Shown here: in pieces, positions 36,450-46,153 of the stretch
Numbering within the stretch: position 1 is the first letter of the stretch
How the letters are laid out: each line of letters opens with the position of its first letter
Assembly: GCF_021611515.1 (NCBI RefSeq)
Contig: NZ_CP090960.1
Span: 2,958,001 to 3,022,000 of the forward strand
Direction: 5' to 3'
Source of the DNA: Mariluticola halotolerans
GTDB lineage: Bacteria > Pseudomonadota > Alphaproteobacteria > Rhizobiales > Devosiaceae
Length of the DNA stretch: 64,000 nucleotides
Notes under the pieces: model-generated
Seen by the model: only the letters and a program-made list of their open reading frames with translations
Database searches by the model: none
What the model was told of the DNA's origin: nothing
Translations under genes and position numbers: made by a program

Positions 36450-38212
36450 GTGGACTCTCTTGCTTTGGAAGAATTTTCAGTTTCGGGTTGATCGAGCGGG
36501 CCAACGCCAACGACGGCTTCCCCGGCTAGCAGGCGCCCCACCACGAAGCCAAAGGTCATGCCCGGCCCAAGCGTGATGCCGCCGGACGGGTAATTGCCGC
36601 CGAAAATTGAGGACATGTCATTGCCGACACTGAACAGGCCTGGGATGGGCTTTCCTGTTGGGTCATGGACCTCGCCACGGGGGGAGGTTGGCAGTCCGGC
36701 AAAGGTGCCAAGACTGCCCGGCACAATGCGCACCGCATAGAATGGCCCGGTTTCGAGTGCACCCAACGCAGGGTTGGGTTTGTGTCCCGCATCGCCTTGA
36801 ACGCGGTTATAAGTCGATACGCCCCGGTTGAAGTCCGGGTCTTTGCCCAAGCGGGCGGCCGCATTGAAGCGGGCGAGAGTGACTTCAAGCGCAGAAACGG
36901 GCAGGTCGCAAGCCTTGGCCAGTTCCGCGATCGACTGCCCCCGCTTTAAATAGCCGTTGGCGACATAGGGCCCCACTGGAAAAGGAAAAGGCTTCGCCCA
37001 GCCCAAGCCGAACCGGCGTTGGGCGCGATGGTCGCAGATCAGCCACGCAAAAGGTTTTGTACCGCGCGGCGTGCGGTCCAGCAGCGCCTTCATAAAGTCA
37101 TGATAGGAATCCGCTTCGTTGACAAAACGCTTGCCGCCGCTGTCCACCGCGATAAAGCCCGGTTTGGCTCGCTCTACCAGATGCGGAAAATGTTTCGCAC
37201 CTTCCGTCCCGGGAACTAGAGAGACCGGCGCCCACGCTCCAGGCTGATCGAGACTTGTCTCGATGCGGGCCCCCACGCTTTCGGCAAGCCTTATCCCATC
37301 GCCGGAATTGCTGCGCGGCGCGGCGGAATAATGACCGCTGCCATCTGGCGCGTGGTCGAGCATTTGAGCGATGCGCTTCGGGTCATGCGGAAAACCGCCG
37401 GTAGCCAGCACCACGCCACGCGCGGCATGAATACACATTTCGCCTGCGCCGGTAGCCAGTCTCGCGCCTGTGACGCGCCCACCAATTTCAAGCAATTTGG
37501 TCGCGGGGGCGCTGTCGATCAGGGTCACTTGCAGATCGAGAGCGGACCGGATCAGCCGCGCGACCAACGCATTGCCGTTGACGAGCTGCATGCCTCGGCC
37601 AAAGCGGGCAAGGTCCCACAAATGTTTTCCAATACGTCCGGCGGCATAAAGGGTAGATCTCGGATTTCGAGTCGCATTGAAGAAATGGCCCATATCTTTG
37701 CCCGCCGCGATGCCCATGCCCCATAGGCTGACGACATCGAGCGGGGGCCGTAACTTGTTGACGAAGGGGCCCAGGCGGCGACCATCAAAGGGTTTAGCGG
37801 AAATCGAACGCCCGCCATCAACACTCCCTGGTGTTGCGTGGAAGTCCGGAACGGCATTGCCGTCGATCCACTCCACAGCGGTTTCGTCTTCGAAGAAGCG
37901 CACCATTTCCGGGCCATTGGCTAAAAAGACTTCGATGCGCGGATCATTGGCGCGATTGCCCAGTTCGCTGCGCAGATAGCGTCTTGGTTCCTCTCGGTCT
38001 TCATTTATGCCGCCGCGCACGGCCAGCGGGTTATGCGGAATCCAAAGCCATCCGCCCGACCACGCGCTGGTGCCGCCAAACATTTCGGCTTTTTCCGCGA
38101 CAATGACCTTAAGGCCCGAATGGGCAGCGGTTACGGCGGCAGCAAGTCCGGCTGCACCTGATCCGATAACAAGAACGTCACAAAAACGCTCTTCAACCGG
38201 GCTGTCGTTCAT
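36446..38212 (-). CDS. KstD-like FAD-dependent desaturase A
   Basis: 588 residues. FAD-binding motif GSGAAGL (17-23) with the AEKAEMFGGTSAWSGGWLWIPH segment and the C-terminal GNDMSSIFGGNYPSGGITLG. The Tyr and Gly in NYPSGG match the catalytic Tyr and Gly of 3-ketosteroid 1-dehydrogenases, and FVNEADSYHDF supplies the other expected Tyr. Such enzymes put a double bond next to a ring ketone. Here a 4-oxocyclohexane-carboxylate type substrate is inferred. The ATG at 38212 is preceded by GGGA. First gene of a three-gene operon with NIPSNAP and the TIM barrel. Confidence 0.82.
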   Translation of the reverse strand: MNDSPVEERFCDVLVIGSGAAGLAAAVTAAHSGLKVIVAEKAEMFGGTSAWSGGWLWIPHNPLAVRGGINEDREEPRRYLRSELGNRANDPRIEVFLANGPEMVRFFEDETAVEWIDGNAVPDFHATPGSVDGGRSISAKPFDGRRLGPFVNKLRPPLDVVSLWGMGIAAGKDMGHFFNATRNPRSTLYAAGRIGKHLWDLARFGRGMQLVNGNALVARLIRSALDLQVTLIDSAPATKLLEIGGRVTGARLATGAGEMCIHAARGVVLATGGFPHDPKRIAQMLDHAPDGSGHYSAAPRSNSGDGIRLAESVGARIETSLDQPGAWAPVSLVPGTEGAKHFPHLVERAKPGFIAVDSGGKRFVNEADSYHDFMKALLDRTPRGTKPFAWLICDHRAQRRFGLGWAKPFPFPVGPYVANGYLKRGQSIAELAKACDLPVSALEVTLARFNAAARLGKDPDFNRGVSTYNRVQGDAGHKPNPALGALETGPFYAVRIVPGSLGTFAGLPTSPRGEVHDPTGKPIPGLFSVGNDMSSIFGGNYPSGGITLGPGMTFGFVVGRLLAGEAVVGVGPLDQPETENSSKAREST

Positions 38213-38291
38213 AATTCCCACACTGAATACTCATCGGCTTGTCGCCGAGACAAAGCATCCGGTGCAGCAAGACTATACCACCAGCAGGTGG

Positions 38292-39134
38292 TTAGCCTGC
38301 CTTGCGCGATGCCTGTCCGGCAGATTGGCCGCCTCCGCCTTGCGGGCGGATGCGGTTAAAGAAAAACGATGCCTCCGAAGCGCTGCCGATTTCGTCGGCG
38401 GCCTCAAGAAGCGGTTGATATAATTCGTCCATATGCGCCTGTGTCAGCCGCACTGCGGGGCCTGCGATTGACAGGCATCCGATAGGTTGGCCATCCTCGG
38501 CACGACGCACTGGCACCGCCATGGCGGCCATGCCATCAAGATAGCTGTCGGTTGCGATGGAATAGCCCCGTTTCCGTGTCTGTTTGAGGATTTCCAGCAG
38601 CTGGGTGATCGTCTTCGGTGCCTTGGGCCCGGCGGCAAAATTCGGCTCCAGGCCTTGCGCGGAGACTAGGGCCAAGGCTTCTTCGTCGCTCATAGTGCTC
38701 AGCCAAGCCCGGCCACCCGCGCTTGCCGCCAGATGCACCACGACGCCTTGCTCCCGGCCTGGGTCATAACGCAGGCCAGTGGTTGCGCCCTGGGCCACCC
38801 CTACCCAAACAAGATTCGGATAGTCGATAACGCTCAGGCGGATCAGTTCCTTGGAGCGCTCGGCCAGCCGATCCAGTACTGGCTGGGCAATATCGGTGAC
38901 CCCGGTCTTGGACAAAAAACTCAGCCCGATCGCCGCCATGCGGATGGTGAGGGCATAGTCGCCTTGGTTGCGCACCTGCCGCACATAGCCGTGCTGCGAG
39001 AGATCCTTGAGCAATCTGTGTGCAGCGCTCGCGGGCATATCCAGCTCCGAGGCAATGATGCTCACCTGCAATCCGTCAGGATTGCGGCTCAGCAACTCCA
39101 GAATGGACAGTGTTCGTTCCATGACACCCGACAT
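38292..39134 (-). CDS. IclR family transcriptional regulator
   Basis: 280 residues. The N-terminal winged helix (LSILELLSRNPDGLQVSIIA, MPASAAHRLLKDLSQHGYVR) is followed by the IclR ligand domain (GVVVHLAASAGGRAWLSTMS, KRGYSIATDSYLDGMAAMAV, GCLSIAGPAVRLT). IclR proteins commonly govern catabolic operons and sense pathway intermediates. Its ATG overlaps the stop of the upstream Gfo/Idh/MocA gene (TGATG). The long Gly/Gln-rich tail after the ligand domain is unusual. Confidence 0.88.
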   Translation of the reverse strand: MSGVMERTLSILELLSRNPDGLQVSIIASELDMPASAAHRLLKDLSQHGYVRQVRNQGDYALTIRMAAIGLSFLSKTGVTDIAQPVLDRLAERSKELIRLSVIDYPNLVWVGVAQGATTGLRYDPGREQGVVVHLAASAGGRAWLSTMSDEEALALVSAQGLEPNFAAGPKAPKTITQLLEILKQTRKRGYSIATDSYLDGMAAMAVPVRRAEDGQPIGCLSIAGPAVRLTQAHMDELYQPLLEAADEIGSASEASFFFNRIRPQGGGGQSAGQASRKAG

Positions 39135-40222
39135 CAAAAAAGCCCTCCGTTTGCAACGGAGTCAGGTGGGCTTAATGTTTGAGGCGCGTCAATATCGATA
39201 ACGCGATTTTCTTGCGCGGCAGCCTTGATTGCTTCGATGATTGTTACATTTGCCAGCCCGTCTTCAAGGCTGGCTATCGGGTCCGCCTTGCCTGCGATCA
39301 CATCGGCAAAGTGGAGAATCTGACGCTCATATGCATCTTCGTGGCCAACCAGCGTGACTGAAGAAGACATTTTTTTGGTCCAGTCAGGGGCGCCGTCATG
39401 CGTCCAGACTTTCATGTCAGGCAGGCTGAACCCGCGTCTCGTGCCGCTAAAGCTGTGGGAAACTGCGTCATGCGCGGGGAAACGAGCGAGATTTTCGCCA
39501 GCCGTAATGTCCCAACACCAGGGCCCCACGGCTGCATCTGTGGCCGTGGCGCAGACTATGCCACCACTGGCAAAACGGAGCACCGCTCCGGCGGTGTCTT
39601 CTACGGCGAAATGCCGCCGCGCATTTGATGTGAGGGCCGCGACCTGAGTGATCGGCCCGAATAAAAAATGCAATAGATCGATTTCGTGGATGAGATTGAT
39701 CAAAAGCGGTCCGCCCGCCTCGGCGCTGCGGCGCCAGTCAGGCATGAAATAGTCCTCGGGCTTATAGACGCAATAGGACACATTGCCTGAAACCAGGTCG
39801 CCGAAATCACCGGAGGTCACGACGCTTCTGGCGGCACGAATGATCGGGTTGTAACGCCGATGGTGCCCCACAAGACCCGGGACGCCGCACTTTTGTGACG
39901 TTTCGAAAATCTGTCTTGCATGGGCGCTTGTGTCGGCCAGCGGCTTTTCCACCAGCACCGCAATGCCTGCATGCAGCAGTGCTGTTGCAACCGGCAGGTG
40001 CAGATCGTTTGGGACGGCTACGATAACTCCGACCGGTCGGCTGGCAATCAGAGCATCAAGGTCGGCACAAACCGGCAGGCCCTCGCCTTTAAGCTTTTGC
40101 GCGGTCTCTTGATGCGGTTCGACGATGCCGCACAGATCCACCGCATCCACAGCTCTGATCGCTGCGATGTGCGTGCGCCCGATCGCGCCTGCGCCAACAA
40201 TGCCAATACCCAGTTCTTTCAA
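39134..40222 (-). CDS. Gfo/Idh/MocA family oxidoreductase
   Basis: 362 residues from a TTG at 40222 that has GGGAGG about eight bases upstream. ATG starts are absent and earlier TTGs (40270, 40288) add an unlikely hydrophobic leader. It has the NAD(P) fold GIGIVGAGAIGRTHIAAI, and the catalytic EKPLADTS motif (Lys of EKP). Family members oxidise or reduce polyols and cyclic alcohols such as inositols. A hydroaromatic alcohol substrate is possible. It precedes the IclR gene. Confidence 0.78.
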   Translation of the reverse strand: MKELGIGIVGAGAIGRTHIAAIRAVDAVDLCGIVEPHQETAQKLKGEGLPVCADLDALIASRPVGVIVAVPNDLHLPVATALLHAGIAVLVEKPLADTSAHARQIFETSQKCGVPGLVGHHRRYNPIIRAARSVVTSGDFGDLVSGNVSYCVYKPEDYFMPDWRRSAEAGGPLLINLIHEIDLLHFLFGPITQVAALTSNARRHFAVEDTAGAVLRFASGGIVCATATDAAVGPWCWDITAGENLARFPAHDAVSHSFSGTRRGFSLPDMKVWTHDGAPDWTKKMSSSVTLVGHEDAYERQILHFADVIAGKADPIASLEDGLANVTIIEAIKAAAQENRVIDIDAPQTLSPPDSVANGGLF

Positions 40223-40404
40223 ACTCGCGGCCTCCCGCCTCCCCGCATGGATGAGAAGGTAGCAACACAATTTAAAAAATGGAAGCAAATTTTATTCTTG
40301 AAAGTCTTTCTAAAAACAACAATAGTGCGCGCGACGATCCGCTGGTGGCTCATGCAGTCCTTCCGGCGGACCGGGGGAATGGACCCGGAGCTTAGGGAGT
40401 GGCG
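40223..40404. promoter_or_regulatory. Divergent control region between the Gfo/Idh and desaturase B operons
   Basis: About 180 bases separate two divergent transcripts. It is AT-rich in the first half. No clear operator was recognised. IclR or AraC sites would be expected here. Confidence 0.45.
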
Positions 40405-42117
40405 ATGTTGATCGGGCAGCAGGCGAAACTGAACGCGGAATATGACGTCATCGTGCTTGGCGCTGGGGCGGCGGGCATGGCGGCGGCCATTTTTTCGGCC
40501 CTGCGCGGGTGCAAAACATTGCTGGCCGAACGCACAGAATTTCTTGGCGGCACATCCGCGCTTTCTGCCGCAACAACCTGGGTGCCCAATACCCGTCACG
40601 CATCGGAAGTCGGGGCCGAAGACAGCCGTGACAAGGTTCTTGGTTACCTGGACCGGGCTGTGGGCAACCGCGCACCACGCAAAATGCGGGAAGCCTTTGT
40701 TGATCGCGGACCCGAGGCAATTCATACGCTTGAAGACGCAACCGTCGTGAAGTTCCGCCCCCGTCCGTTTCATCCCGATTATCTTTATGAGTTGGAAGGT
40801 TCGACCTCATGCGGGCGGGCCCTCGAGCCCTATCCCTTCGACGCGAAAGCACTGGGGGATGATCTCAAGCTTGTGCGACCGCCGATCCCCGAGTTCACCA
40901 TCCTTGGCGGCCTGATGATCGACCGCGATGACATCGCTCATCTGCTTAAAATGGGCAAATCCTTGAAGTCATTTGCCTATGCCGCGAAACTGGTCGGCAG
41001 CTATTATTGGCAAAAGATGCGTTTTGGCCGGGGGACGCGGCTCGTCATGGGCAACGCCCTTATCGGCCGCATGCTGATGGCCGCCCGGCAGCTCAATGTC
41101 GATATCGTCACCAACGCCAAAGTTGCTGCCATCGCGCCCCTGGGAGATAGGTCACACCGTCTCGATATACAGATTGATGGCAAGGCAACGCAGACGATAG
41201 CAAAAAATGGTGTCATTCTCGCCAGTGGCGGCTTTTCCCGCCATCCCCAGCGACGTTCTGAAATGCTGCCCCATCCGCTTCCTCCAGTGAGTCCCGCAGC
41301 GCCCGGGCATACCGGTGAACTGCATGATATCGTCATGGAGCTCGGTGCTCATTACGCGGAAGGGGCGGCGCAACCCTGCTTCTGGGCTCCTGTGTCCATT
41401 CGCAAGCGCGCCGATGGCACACAAGCCTCGTTCCCTCATTTCGTGCTCGATCGCAGCAAGCCCGGTATTCTGACGGTGGATAAATCGGGGCGCCGCTTCA
41501 TTAATGAAAGCCGCTCATACCACGAATTTGTCAGTGCCATGTATGCGGCAAACAAGGGCAGTTCGACTATTCCCGTCTATCTGATCTGTCACGCCCCGGC
41601 GCTGAAAAAATACGGTCTCGGCATGGTGCGGCCGGGCGCTAAAAACCTCAAACCCTATCTTGATGACGGCTATCTGGTGCGCGGCGATACGCTTGCCGAA
41701 CTGGCCGGCAAAATCGATATCGATCAGGCTGTTCTTGCGCAGACCGTCAAGACATTCAACACCTATGCTGCAACGGGCATAGACGAGGAATTTGGTCGTG
41801 GCAGCACAGTCTATGAGCGCGCCAATGGCGACCCCGAGCACGGTCCCAATCCCACCTTGGGCGCATTGACCGAAGGGCCGTTTTACGCGGTGAGGCTCTG
41901 GCCGGGTGACATCGGTTCAGCGATTGGCCTCGCGGCGGACGAACATGCTCGAATCCTGGGACAGGACGGTACGCCGATCCCGGGTCTGTTTGTATGCGGC
42001 AATGACATGAACTCGATCATGGGCGGCGTCTACCCCGGTCCGGGCATAACCATCGGTCCGGGCATCGTGTTTGGCTATATCGCAGCTGAATCCGCGTGTG
42101 CGGGAGCGGCGGCGTGA
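40405..42117 (+). CDS. KstD-like FAD-dependent desaturase B
   Basis: 570 residues. FAD motif GAGAAGM (19-25), AERTEFLGGTSALSAATTWV, the Tyr-containing FINESRSYHEF and the C-terminal GNDMNSIMGGVYPGPGITIG with the Tyr and Gly of KstD-type catalysis. A paralogue of desaturases A and C, but distinct in the substrate region. I chose the ATG at 40405 with GGGAG before it (a GTG at 40399 is also possible). Its stop overlaps the GTG of the next gene, so it leads an operon with the epimerase, the AroE-like enzyme and perhaps the importer. Confidence 0.82.
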   Translation: MLIGQQAKLNAEYDVIVLGAGAAGMAAAIFSALRGCKTLLAERTEFLGGTSALSAATTWVPNTRHASEVGAEDSRDKVLGYLDRAVGNRAPRKMREAFVDRGPEAIHTLEDATVVKFRPRPFHPDYLYELEGSTSCGRALEPYPFDAKALGDDLKLVRPPIPEFTILGGLMIDRDDIAHLLKMGKSLKSFAYAAKLVGSYYWQKMRFGRGTRLVMGNALIGRMLMAARQLNVDIVTNAKVAAIAPLGDRSHRLDIQIDGKATQTIAKNGVILASGGFSRHPQRRSEMLPHPLPPVSPAAPGHTGELHDIVMELGAHYAEGAAQPCFWAPVSIRKRADGTQASFPHFVLDRSKPGILTVDKSGRRFINESRSYHEFVSAMYAANKGSSTIPVYLICHAPALKKYGLGMVRPGAKNLKPYLDDGYLVRGDTLAELAGKIDIDQAVLAQTVKTFNTYAATGIDEEFGRGSTVYERANGDPEHGPNPTLGALTEGPFYAVRLWPGDIGSAIGLAADEHARILGQDGTPIPGLFVCGNDMNSIMGGVYPGPGITIGPGIVFGYIAAESACAGAAA

Positions 42118-43058
42118 GCCGGATCCTCGTCACCGGCGGCACAGGGTTTCTGGGGGCGTGGGTTGTTCGCGCCTTGTTTGAGGCCGGGCACGAGGTCCGC
42201 GTTCTCGATTTTGCACCAAAGCCGGAAAACCTTGATTTCGTCCAGGCAGGGCTGGACGGGAATGTTGAAATTGTTGTGGCTGATATCTGCGATGCCAATG
42301 CCGTCAATGCAGCGGCCGCCGGTTGTGATGGTGCTGTGCATCTAGCGGGTTTGATGACCGTTGACTGCGATCGCGATCCGGTGCGGGCCATTGAGGTCAA
42401 TCTCATCGGTAGCCAGAACCTGATTGCGGCGTGCCGCAAGGCGGATATTGCTCGTGTTGCTTATGCCAGCACCGCGGCGGTCTATGGCGCGAGCACCAAT
42501 GGTGTTGTTTGGCCCGAGACGCTTTATGGCACCTTCAAACTCGCGCTCGAAGGCATGATGCGGGTTGCGCATTTGCAATGGGGATTGGCAAGCGCGGGCT
42601 TTCGCCCGGCGATCATTTACGGGCCGGGTGTGAGTTCGGGTATCGCCGCCGGCCCCAGCATCGCTTTGCGTGCCGCAGCGCTGCGCAAGCCATCGGAAAT
42701 CAAATTCTCAGGCAATGTGGGGTTTGTGTACGTCGCCGACGCTGCAAAGGCCCTCTGTGCCGCGCTTGACCGGCAGGACACGGGCGCGGCGATTTACGAC
42801 CTCGGCGGTGATCATGCCTCGGTCGATGATTTTGTCGCCGAGTTGAAAGTACAACAGCCCGACGCCCAAACCACGATAAACGGCCTGCCTCTTAGGATAC
42901 CCGAAATCCTCGAGGGGGCTGAAAGAGCGGACTGGGTCGATGCCGCGCAATCGACCAGGCTAAACGCCGGAATTGCAGCGTCATTGGCGCATTGGCGCCG
43001 CTATCTGTCCCGAACGAAAGCGGATGCAAATCTCAGTCAAAATAGGGTGGCAGGATGA
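42114..43058 (+). CDS. Extended-SDR NAD-dependent epimerase/dehydratase
   Basis: 314 residues from a GTG that overlaps the previous stop (GTGA). Rossmann motif TGGTGFLGAWV near the start. YASTAAVYGA carries the usual Ser. The active-site Tyr/Lys pair is in ETLYGTFKLALEG (YxxxK). PGVSSG and the C-terminal DAAKALCAAL fit the family. It may act on a ring hydroxyl or on a CoA- or sugar-like intermediate. Substrate unknown. Confidence 0.78.
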   Translation: MSRILVTGGTGFLGAWVVRALFEAGHEVRVLDFAPKPENLDFVQAGLDGNVEIVVADICDANAVNAAAAGCDGAVHLAGLMTVDCDRDPVRAIEVNLIGSQNLIAACRKADIARVAYASTAAVYGASTNGVVWPETLYGTFKLALEGMMRVAHLQWGLASAGFRPAIIYGPGVSSGIAAGPSIALRAAALRKPSEIKFSGNVGFVYVADAAKALCAALDRQDTGAAIYDLGGDHASVDDFVAELKVQQPDAQTTINGLPLRIPEILEGAERADWVDAAQSTRLNAGIAASLAHWRRYLSRTKADANLSQNRVAG

Positions 43059-43235
43059 AAAATATCCACGTCCTGAACCTGATTCATTCCGGCTTTGTCT
43101 ACGGAAAAGTACAATCAATCCGTGAGTCAGTCCATTTTGTAAATTGTCTGTTGTGGCAGGTTTGCCGCGAGAAGAGCAGTGGCGCCCGATCAGCAAAACA
43201 ATGGGCTGGCAACAGGTCACGCAAAGGGGAGGTCT

Positions 43236-44039
43236 ATGAACGTTTCGCTTGATGGAGAAACGCGCCTGTTTTTTATCGTGGGTGATCCAATCACCCAGGT
43301 GAAATCACCGGGGCGGCTGACCGAAATTTTGGTGGCGCGTGGAGAGAACGCACTGCTGGTGCCTGCGCATGTGCGTGCCAGCGACCTTGCGGACTTTTTC
43401 GCCATGGCGCGCCGTGCCGAGAATGTTGATGGTATCGTGGTGACCGTGCCGCATAAGCCGGCTAGTTTGGCCCTGGCCGATCATGTGACTGAACGGGCCC
43501 GGTTTGCTGGCTCGGTCAATGTAGTGAGGCGCGATGCTGACGGCACCTGGTTTGCTGACAACACCGACGGTCACGGTTATCTTGAGGGTATCGCCGCGCG
43601 AGATTTCGATGTGAATGGCAAGAGTGTGCTTCTGGTCGGTGCCGGGGGCGCGGGATCGGCGGTCGCCTATGAATTTCTGGCGCGCGGCGCAAGCCGGTTG
43701 TCTATATCGGAAGTTGATCACGTGCGCCGTGACGCCATTCTGGAACGCCTAGAGATAAGATTTCCCGGGCGTTCCGGATTGGGTAGTGCGGATCCTGAGG
43801 GATACGATCTTATCGCCAATGTTACGCCTATGGGCATGCGCGAAACCGATCCGCTGCCTGTTGAGGCGGACAAGCTGATTGCGTCGCAATTCGTTGCCGA
43901 CGCGATAACCAAACCGGCGATTACGCCGCTCCTCGAAATCGCTGGCGCGAAGGGATGCAAAACCATGCCGGGGCTCGGCATGTTTGATGCGCAAGCGGAA
44001 CTACTGGTGGATTTCTTATTAGGAAGAAATTTCACCTGA
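43236..44039 (+). CDS. Shikimate dehydrogenase-like oxidoreductase, possibly NAD-dependent
   Basis: 267 residues from an ATG with AGGGGAGG. AroE family: catalytic Lys in VTVPHKPASL, Asp in FADNTDGHGY, Rossmann GAGGAGSAV. The SxS substrate-carboxylate motif is altered to ITQVKSP, so one Ser is Val. The NADP-type NRT motif is absent; SEVDHVRRD ends the second strand with acidic residues, which suggests NAD. Both point to a catabolic enzyme for shikimate, quinate or a ring analogue rather than biosynthetic AroE. Confidence 0.75.
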   Translation: MNVSLDGETRLFFIVGDPITQVKSPGRLTEILVARGENALLVPAHVRASDLADFFAMARRAENVDGIVVTVPHKPASLALADHVTERARFAGSVNVVRRDADGTWFADNTDGHGYLEGIAARDFDVNGKSVLLVGAGGAGSAVAYEFLARGASRLSISEVDHVRRDAILERLEIRFPGRSGLGSADPEGYDLIANVTPMGMRETDPLPVEADKLIASQFVADAITKPAITPLLEIAGAKGCKTMPGLGMFDAQAELLVDFLLGRNFT

Positions 44040-44073
44040 ACGATCTACAGCAATCAATCTAAGGGAGGATAAT

Positions 44074-45201
44074 ATGCTGAAGAGATATCTAGTTGGCCTT
44101 GCAATGGCTGTGACGATCGGTGTTGGCGGGGCTCAGGCGCAAGTCAAAATCGCAAATATCGCCGAGCTTTCCGGGGCTGGTGCCGCGGCAGGTACTGTTT
44201 GGAAGGATGGCGTTGATCTTGCCGTTGATGAAATCAACGCGAGCGGCGGCATTTTGGGTCAGCACATCGAATTAATGGAGTACGATAGCCAGACGGACCC
44301 GCAGAACTCTCGCGCCATGGTTCAAAAGGCCATTGATGATGGTGCTTATGTGCTGCTTGGCACGGTTTATTCGTCATCGACGGTAGTTAATATGCTTGTG
44401 GCGCAGCAAAACGGCTACCCGCAGTTGACTGGCTCAGAGGCTCCGGCCATCACACAAAAGGGTAACCCATTTATCTTCCGGACAGCCTTCGGATCCCAGA
44501 AGGGTATGCCTAAGATTGGTGCTTATCTCAGTTTTGGCCTGAAAGCGTCCAAGGTTGCTATCGTTTGGGCCAACACGGAATATGGCAAGGGTGGCCACGA
44601 TGCTTTTGTTGATGTGACCAAAGAGTTTAATCTTGAGATTGCTGCCGATCTGCCCACAGAACAAGGACAAGCTGACTTTTCTGCGGACGTTGTAAAGATC
44701 AAAAATTCCGGAGCTGACGCTGTTTTTGCGTTCATGACCGAGGAGGAAAGTGCCAGATTTTTGATTGAAGCGGAAAAGCAAGGGCTAGAGCTTCCTATTG
44801 CTGGCGACACTGTTCTTGGTAGTCAGAAAGTTATTGATCTCGCAGGTGCCGCGGCCGAGGGCGTTATGAGTCACGTCGGTCTTTCTGCCGACGCTCCGGT
44901 GCCGACAATCCAAGCCATGGACAAGAAGTTCACCGAACGATTTGGATATCGACCTGATCACAATGCGATTAAGGGATATATTGGTGCCTACGCCATCAAG
45001 TATGTGACTGAGATGGTCGGCGAATTCGATCGCCAGAAGTTTGCTGACACCATGCATGGCCTCTGTCTCCAGGCGAAGGAATATCCAGGCCTACTGCTTG
45101 ATATCTGTTGGGATCAAAATGGTGAGGTCTCGCGCGAGAGTTTCCTTGTCCAGGTAACGAACGGACAGCAGCAGATTGTGCAAACCCTCCCCGCGAACTG
45201 A
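44074..45201 (+). CDS. Branched-chain-type ABC transporter substrate-binding protein
   Basis: 375 residues. Signal peptide (about 1-22, ending AQA), then the type I periplasmic-binding fold (VKIANIAELSGAGAAAGT, GVDLAVDEINASGGILG, LLGTVYSSSTVVNMLVAQ). Such LivJ/K-like proteins in catabolic islands often bind aromatic or alicyclic carboxylates instead of amino acids. It heads the five-gene importer operon. The base use is more AT-rich than that of the neighbours, which suggests a separate origin. Confidence 0.88.
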   Translation: MLKRYLVGLAMAVTIGVGGAQAQVKIANIAELSGAGAAAGTVWKDGVDLAVDEINASGGILGQHIELMEYDSQTDPQNSRAMVQKAIDDGAYVLLGTVYSSSTVVNMLVAQQNGYPQLTGSEAPAITQKGNPFIFRTAFGSQKGMPKIGAYLSFGLKASKVAIVWANTEYGKGGHDAFVDVTKEFNLEIAADLPTEQGQADFSADVVKIKNSGADAVFAFMTEEESARFLIEAEKQGLELPIAGDTVLGSQKVIDLAGAAAEGVMSHVGLSADAPVPTIQAMDKKFTERFGYRPDHNAIKGYIGAYAIKYVTEMVGEFDRQKFADTMHGLCLQAKEYPGLLLDICWDQNGEVSRESFLVQVTNGQQQIVQTLPAN

Positions 45202-45274
45202 TTAGTTCGCGAATGTAGCCGACGCGAACCATTGGGACGCGTCGGCTATATTATTGAATTGAGAGTAATCCCGA

Positions 45275-46153
45275 ATGGCAGAATTTCTTCAAATAATGAT
45301 ATCCGGACTTGCTGCTGGTGCGGTCTATGCACTTGCTGCGGTGGGATTTACCCTGCTCTGGCAAGCGTCGCAGGCCATAAATTTTGCTCAGGGCGAATTT
45401 GTCATGTTGCCGGCGTTTTTTGTGCTCATCGGAACCGGATATTTCGGCCTGCCCTTGTGGGTAGCTATTCTTCTGGCAATCGTCATATCCATTTTGGTTC
45501 TTGGCATTGCGTTCAAGAAATTGGTCGTGGAGCCGATGTTACCCCACGGCACCTTGCCGCTCGTCATTGCAACCATCGCGCTTGGCCTCCTGATGAAGGA
45601 GAGCGTCAAGGAGTTCTATTCCGCTCAGGGCCAACCGTTTCCGCCCCTGTTTCCACAGACGGTATTTGAAGTCTTCGGCGCGGCGATATCCGTCCAGGAT
45701 GTGTGTAATCTTTTGGTTTCGCTGCTCGTTATTCTCGGTCTGCAGATGTTCCTGCAGCGCAGCCGCACCGGCAGGAGCATGCAGGCGACCGCGCAAAACC
45801 CTGCTGTTGCCGAAATCCTGGGTGTCGATGTCAAGAAAATGGTGATGTACACCTTCATCATTAACGGCTTCCTTGCCGCTATCGCCTCGATTTTGATTTC
45901 ACCTTTTTATCTCGCCAAATTCTCTAACGGCGAAACCCTAGGCTTGATTGCGTTCATTGCCGCCATTGTCGGTGGTTTCAACCAGATTCGCGGCGCGCTG
46001 GTGGGCGGCCTGCTGATTGGTGTTCTCGACAATCTCGCCGCCGCTTATGTGTCCGCCCAGTACAGGGCAGCGGTGCCGCTGATTTTGCTAATCGTCATCA
46101 TCATGGTGCGCCCGCAGGGCCTTGTGGGAACAACCGAGGGGAGGGCGGTATGA
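45275..46153 (+). CDS. ABC transporter permease, LivH type
   Basis: 292 residues, eight or so hydrophobic helices (LAAGAVYALAAVGFTLLWQA, FINGFLAAIASIL-like FIINGFLAAIASILISPFY). The GEFVMLPAFFVLIG segment and the C-terminal GLVGTTEGRAV are typical of LivH. It overlaps the next permease start by 4 bases. With LivM it forms the membrane channel. Confidence 0.9.
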   Translation: MAEFLQIMISGLAAGAVYALAAVGFTLLWQASQAINFAQGEFVMLPAFFVLIGTGYFGLPLWVAILLAIVISILVLGIAFKKLVVEPMLPHGTLPLVIATIALGLLMKESVKEFYSAQGQPFPPLFPQTVFEVFGAAISVQDVCNLLVSLLVILGLQMFLQRSRTGRSMQATAQNPAVAEILGVDVKKMVMYTFIINGFLAAIASILISPFYLAKFSNGETLGLIAFIAAIVGGFNQIRGALVGGLLIGVLDNLAAAYVSAQYRAAVPLILLIVIIMVRPQGLVGTTEGRAV

